NCBI GenBank assembly: GCA_900313855.1
Contig: OMSZ01000138.1
Coordinates: forward strand, 1-8,518
Source: an uncultured Eubacteriales bacterium
GTDB lineage: Bacteria > Bacillota > Clostridia > Lachnospirales > Lachnospiraceae
DNA: 8,518 nucleotides
Direction of reading: 5' to 3'
This document shows, piece by piece, positions 5,025-8,518 of this stretch (position 1 is its first letter; each line of letters begins with the position of its first letter). The position numbers and the translations under genes were made by a program. The notes beneath the pieces were generated by a model. The model saw nothing but the letters and a program-made list of their open reading frames with translations. It made no database searches and was not told where the DNA came from.

Positions 5025-8000
5025 CTACTGCTCAATACCATAGCGTGACTTAAGCTCCGGCGACAGATCTGTGTTCTGAAGAATTCCTTTTGCTTTATCT
5101 ATCAGCTCGTTTACCGAATATCTCTTATAGTATCCGACCTTTACATTCTTGTTAGATTCTTTTGCACTCGTAATAAAGATGTCTCTTCCCATGTGATGGC
5201 CAAAACAATTATCAATATGTGCAATCTCAACACCGCTTTCCATGTCAATAACATCTGTGAGAACGTCCATCTGAATATATATAAGATTGTTATCCTTATC
5301 AAAATCAAATGAAGCCTCGCCATCAAAGTTATAGTATACCGAAGCGTCTGATTTCTTTACAAACTCACCACTGTTTTTTTCATACCAATCAAGACCTCCA
5401 TCACTATACAACACCATCAGCTCGTTATCTGAAAATGCCATTCCTATCGGTTTGACTCCGGGACATCTTATTGTCTTAACTGCAAAACTCTTCAGATTCA
5501 CAATAGAAATCTGCTTTCCGTCCGATACCGCTGCTACTCCTTCACTGCTGCTATCAGAAAAGGCTAACGCACCTGCCCAACCGTCAGGCACATCAATTTT
5601 ATCCGCGTTGCCGCTTTCGATATTAATGGCGTATTCGGTATCTCCTACAATATATACTACATTTTCTTTTTCATAATATTTTGGAGCATGTTTGATATAT
5701 CCAATATCATCCGGCAAAGCAATATCCTTCCTATTAGCGTTATTAATGTCGTATATTGCAAGCATATTCTTATAATCATCATCACGATAATAATATATCA
5801 GTTTACCATCTCTCATGATGCATGAGTTTTCAAATGATGCAGACATCTTAAACTGCTCCTCATTCTTGAGCTCATTTCCACTTATATCCACCGAAAGAAT
5901 ATCATATGAGTCGATATTATTATATCCGAGATATATTCGACCACCACAAATTCCCAGCACTTTGTAATTATAGTTATTGTCACCCTGAAGCCTGACCGTT
6001 AAAGCTTCTCCGCCTTCAGCTAGATCATATAGCGCAAGAACAGGGCCATTGGCATCATTTGCGAGCACGGCAAGACTATTCTCATCAAGACAAAATTCTC
6101 TCGAAATATCAGAAAGAGTCACTGAATCACTAAGAAGAGTCCAGGCATCATCATACACATGAACTCCGTAGTATATTACCTCATTGCTAATATCCTGTCT
6201 TACGTAAGCACCGTTATTAAGCTTAACCTGACACAGTTCATCCGTAAAATATCTGTTATAATATACTGCATCAGCATCCATTTGGGGCGCAGGAGTGGCG
6301 TAACCACCATTTTCCGTAATATAGACCGGTGTTCCATCACCATCCTTGTCACTTACATCAACTATGGAATCATTTACATTATTACTGTACTTTTCCTTAC
6401 CCGTTGAAAGCTCATATGCTGTGAACACATTACCGGAATAATAACCAACCGTATCATTGCTAAGATTCACAAAACCACGGTTTATCATAACTCCGTTACA
6501 AACGAAATCCGCCTTCCACTTCTCTGACAGATCCGCAGCATTAATGCATTCTATATTGGTATGGTCTGAGGAAATAATATCAGCAGAGCCTATACCCATA
6601 CTTGAAGTCATATCCACTACCGAGCCTGCTACCATAAGCTTGTCGTTGCCCGACCAGCTTATGTCCTTGATAGTTTCATCCTTTAATCCGGACATATCTG
6701 TTTTCTTAGAAGCGATATCAAGAATACCGAAGGCATAATTATTCCAGCCCACGAGTCCATAGAATGCAATCTTCTTACCATCAGGTGACAACTCACTTGC
6801 AACCACACCTAAATCCGAACATTCATCACTAAGTGTAATCGGAATCTCCTTCTCTAATTTACCCGTAGTCAAATTTAACTCCAGATAATTTCCTTCACCG
6901 GTTCCTATTATCACAGAATCATCCGTCAGCATATAATTCTTATTATCTTTAAATGAACTATTCTCAAGAGTATAGTTCCACAATTCACTCTTTGAAGAAA
7001 TATCATAACAAACTAACCTTTGATCGGACCATATAGCAAGGCTGTTATCATTTAAAAAAGCGATCCCCGCCACATCCTCCATATCATCAAAATACATAAT
7101 TTTTTCATGTGTATTGGTATTCCATACTCCGATCAAACTACTGCTATCAAGAACAGCTATTGTATTACCGTCCTTTGAAACCTCATAATCCAATATTGTA
7201 TTAGGCATTCGGTAATTCCATTCGGCATTAATATTACTGCCATCATTACCAACATACGCAAGAGTCGCGTCTGTCAATGCTTTCACCGCTTCGGCTGTAA
7301 CAGGCCTGTCATCCTGATCATTTTGCGGAAGCGCAGCAAGTGCAAGCTGCAAAGCTGTAATACGCTGTTCCTTATCTAAAAGTTTAACCGACTCATTCGC
7401 AAGATATTTAGATTGATTCTTAAGCGATTCCAGATAATTCTTATGTATCTTATTTCTACTGTAATACATATATCCGCAGAAACTAAGAGCAACCGCAAGA
7501 ACACACGCAAAGCAGGCTGTAATTTGCTTTAATCTGTACTGTCTATGTCGGTTCATCAGCTCGTCATATGCACATCCGATCAGTCCGCTTGCAAGACGCG
7601 GAAGCTCTGTTTTCTTAGCTTTGCCAATGCCTATTCGATAGTCACAAGACAGAGGCTCAATAGGCATTCTTACTGTCTGCTCATTACCGTTCTCATCGTT
7701 CACCACACGGTCATCATAAAGAAGTATCTTAGGTATTACATCATACGGTTCCCCATTTACCAATACAGTAAAAATGTCCTTCTTGGTATGGTTTTTCAGG
7801 AAATATTCTATCTCCCTCGGCACCCAGGCAGATTCCTTCGTATTGGTCGAACATATCACAATAAGATAGTCCGAATTCTCGAGCGCATTTGCAATCGTAT
7901 CACTAAGATCATTCGTAATTGGAAGCTCATCCTTATCACGAAATATTCTGTTAATTCGCTTAAAGCCTGTCTTCTTTCTAAGCTTTCCCGGTATATGAAA

Positions 8001-8090
8001 GCGCTCTAAGCCCTTATGCACTGCCTCGGCAACACGGTTATCTTCCGGTGCGTGCTTATATGAAATAAATGCGTTATAATGGTTTAACAT
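5025..8090 (-). CDS. TIR-domain membrane protein with C-terminal WD40/PQQ-like beta-propellers
   Basis: 1021 aa. Residues 1-145 form a TIR domain: strand A is YNAFISYKH (5-13), the BB-loop region is FRDKDELP (50-57), strand D is DYLIVIC (74-80), and SAWVPRE keeps W89 and the NADase glutamate position E93. Residues 143-188 (IEPLSCDYR, then LPRLASGLIGCAYDELMNRHRQYR) are the conserved tail of TIR-WD40 proteins. One membrane helix is at about 190-210. Residues 226-282 (SKYLANESVKLL, ITALQLALAALP) match the helical linker typical of STAND/WD40 proteins. About thirteen blade-like motifs follow between 315 and 960 (for example GVWNTNTHEK, TAYELSTGKEK, TDVIDMESG), enough for two propellers. The C-terminus (ELIDKAKGILQNTDLSPELKSRYGI) is also typical. 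A role in NAD-linked defence or signalling is inferred only. AGGAGG (8098-8103) precedes the start by 7 nt. The gene is coupled to the upstream gene by TAATG. Confidence 0.92.
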   Translation of the reverse strand: MLNHYNAFISYKHAPEDNRVAEAVHKGLERFHIPGKLRKKTGFKRINRIFRDKDELPITNDLSDTIANALENSDYLIVICSTNTKESAWVPREIEYFLKNHTKKDIFTVLVNGEPYDVIPKILLYDDRVVNDENGNEQTVRMPIEPLSCDYRIGIGKAKKTELPRLASGLIGCAYDELMNRHRQYRLKQITACFACVLAVALSFCGYMYYSRNKIHKNYLESLKNQSKYLANESVKLLDKEQRITALQLALAALPQNDQDDRPVTAEAVKALTDATLAYVGNDGSNINAEWNYRMPNTILDYEVSKDGNTIAVLDSSSLIGVWNTNTHEKIMYFDDMEDVAGIAFLNDNSLAIWSDQRLVCYDISSKSELWNYTLENSSFKDNKNYMLTDDSVIIGTGEGNYLELNLTTGKLEKEIPITLSDECSDLGVVASELSPDGKKIAFYGLVGWNNYAFGILDIASKKTDMSGLKDETIKDISWSGNDKLMVAGSVVDMTSSMGIGSADIISSDHTNIECINAADLSEKWKADFVCNGVMINRGFVNLSNDTVGYYSGNVFTAYELSTGKEKYSNNVNDSIVDVSDKDGDGTPVYITENGGYATPAPQMDADAVYYNRYFTDELCQVKLNNGAYVRQDISNEVIYYGVHVYDDAWTLLSDSVTLSDISREFCLDENSLAVLANDANGPVLALYDLAEGGEALTVRLQGDNNYNYKVLGICGGRIYLGYNNIDSYDILSVDISGNELKNEEQFKMSASFENSCIMRDGKLIYYYRDDDYKNMLAIYDINNANRKDIALPDDIGYIKHAPKYYEKENVVYIVGDTEYAINIESGNADKIDVPDGWAGALAFSDSSSEGVAAVSDGKQISIVNLKSFAVKTIRCPGVKPIGMAFSDNELMVLYSDGGLDWYEKNSGEFVKKSDASVYYNFDGEASFDFDKDNNLIYIQMDVLTDVIDMESGVEIAHIDNCFGHHMGRDIFITSAKESNKNVKVGYYKRYSVNELIDKAKGILQNTDLSPELKSRYGIEQ

Positions 8091-8509
8091 TAGTCTGCCT
8101 CCTGATACAACTGATGGAAAAGCTGTCCGCTAATTATGTATATGTCATGCGGGTCATCCTCCCGAACCGCAATATAATCTCCTGGTTTACCCGAATAATA
8201 CTTCTCTTCATCCCACGCAGTAAAGAGCTTTACATACTCATTTAACGGTTTTGAATATATCCTGACATTACCGGTACTTATCACTGCCCTTGCATACTCT
8301 AAAACATTCTTCTTCTCTCCTGAAAATACATCCCGAATGCATGGCGCATATTCAAAGCTCCTGTCAAACGGAGCGTCTACAAACTTATAACTGCTGTTTA
8401 GTTTCTCCTTTGTGATCGGATATACTTCACCGGCAATTCCTATCATGAGGAACATATCATCCTCAATCTTAACATTGATATCCCCCTCAAGAGTTCTGAT
8501 CTCAACCAT
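8090..8509 (-). CDS. 139-aa protein of unknown function coupled to the TIR gene
   Basis: No family is recognised. The protein is acidic, with no signal peptide or membrane helix. Two segments resemble each other: residues about 19-44 (MFLMIGIAGEVYPITKEKLNSSYKFV) and about 111-138 (DYIAVREDDPHDIYIISGQLFHQLYQ). Each has a hydrophobic strand, a turn, a V/I-Y-P/I-I strand and a helix ending in [SL]Y, which suggests an internal duplication of a small beta-beta-alpha unit. Its TAA overlaps the ATG of the TIR gene by one base (TAATG), so the two are co-transcribed and probably translationally coupled. The 5' end is uncertain. No Shine-Dalgarno fits in the 9 bases left upstream of the ATG at 8509, and the frame stays open to the window edge, so the true start may lie outside. 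A partner or accessory role for the TIR protein is inferred from position only. Confidence 0.75.
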   Translation of the reverse strand: MVEIRTLEGDINVKIEDDMFLMIGIAGEVYPITKEKLNSSYKFVDAPFDRSFEYAPCIRDVFSGEKKNVLEYARAVISTGNVRIYSKPLNEYVKLFTAWDEEKYYSGKPGDYIAVREDDPHDIYIISGQLFHQLYQEAD

Positions 8510-8518
8510 GGTATTAAG

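Noticed and set aside
4478..5043. Several overlapping open frames of 60-93 codons on both strands across the GC-rich patch and the tRNA
   Set aside because: They run through a tRNA, a terminator and inverted repeats, have no ribosome binding sites and unnatural Arg/Ser/Pro-rich composition. They are treated as spurious.
7545..8009. 154-codon open frame on the plus strand
   Set aside because: It is antisense to the conserved TIR domain coding sequence and lacks a ribosome binding site and recognisable domains.

Overview
The window looks like chromosomal DNA of a low-to-moderate GC Firmicute, most likely a Lachnospiraceae gut or rumen bacterium of the Butyrivibrio/Roseburia type. This rests on strong AGGAGG-type ribosome binding sites about 7 nt before starts, near-consensus sigma-A promoters (several with an extended -10), a tRNA gene without encoded CCA, an EAL-first c-di-GMP protein and a TIR-transmembrane-propeller protein. 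The taxon is inferred, not proven.

Left part (1-3588, all minus strand). A truncated EAL-PAS c-di-GMP phosphodiesterase runs off the left edge. It has a clear promoter framed by a long inverted repeat. Upstream of it lie a Sel1/TPR-like repeat protein of unknown role with its own promoter, and then a two-gene unit. That unit is a YgjP-type zinc metallopeptidase whose stop overlaps the start of a small three-helix membrane protein.

Middle (3589-4900). A 283-bp divergent intergenic region carries a perfect 15-bp dyad and short direct repeats. It is followed by a plus-strand maltose/galactoside-type O-acetyltransferase whose leader has a small dyad. Downstream is a compact GC-rich, hairpin-rich, non-coding patch with an imperfect 22-bp direct repeat and a miniature copy of the ends of the adjacent tRNA. 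A strong bidirectional terminator separates it from tRNA-Arg(ACG), which is transcribed on the minus strand from a consensus promoter.

Right part (4901-8518, minus strand). A 139-aa protein of unknown function, whose 5' end may lie outside the window, is coupled through a TAATG junction to a 1021-aa protein. The latter has an N-terminal TIR domain with the catalytic glutamate kept, one transmembrane helix, a helical linker of the kind seen in STAND/WD40 proteins, and about thirteen propeller blade motifs. It resembles membrane-anchored members of the bacterial TIR signalling/immunity repertoire and is the most interesting locus here. No mobile element, CRISPR array or phage gene was recognised.
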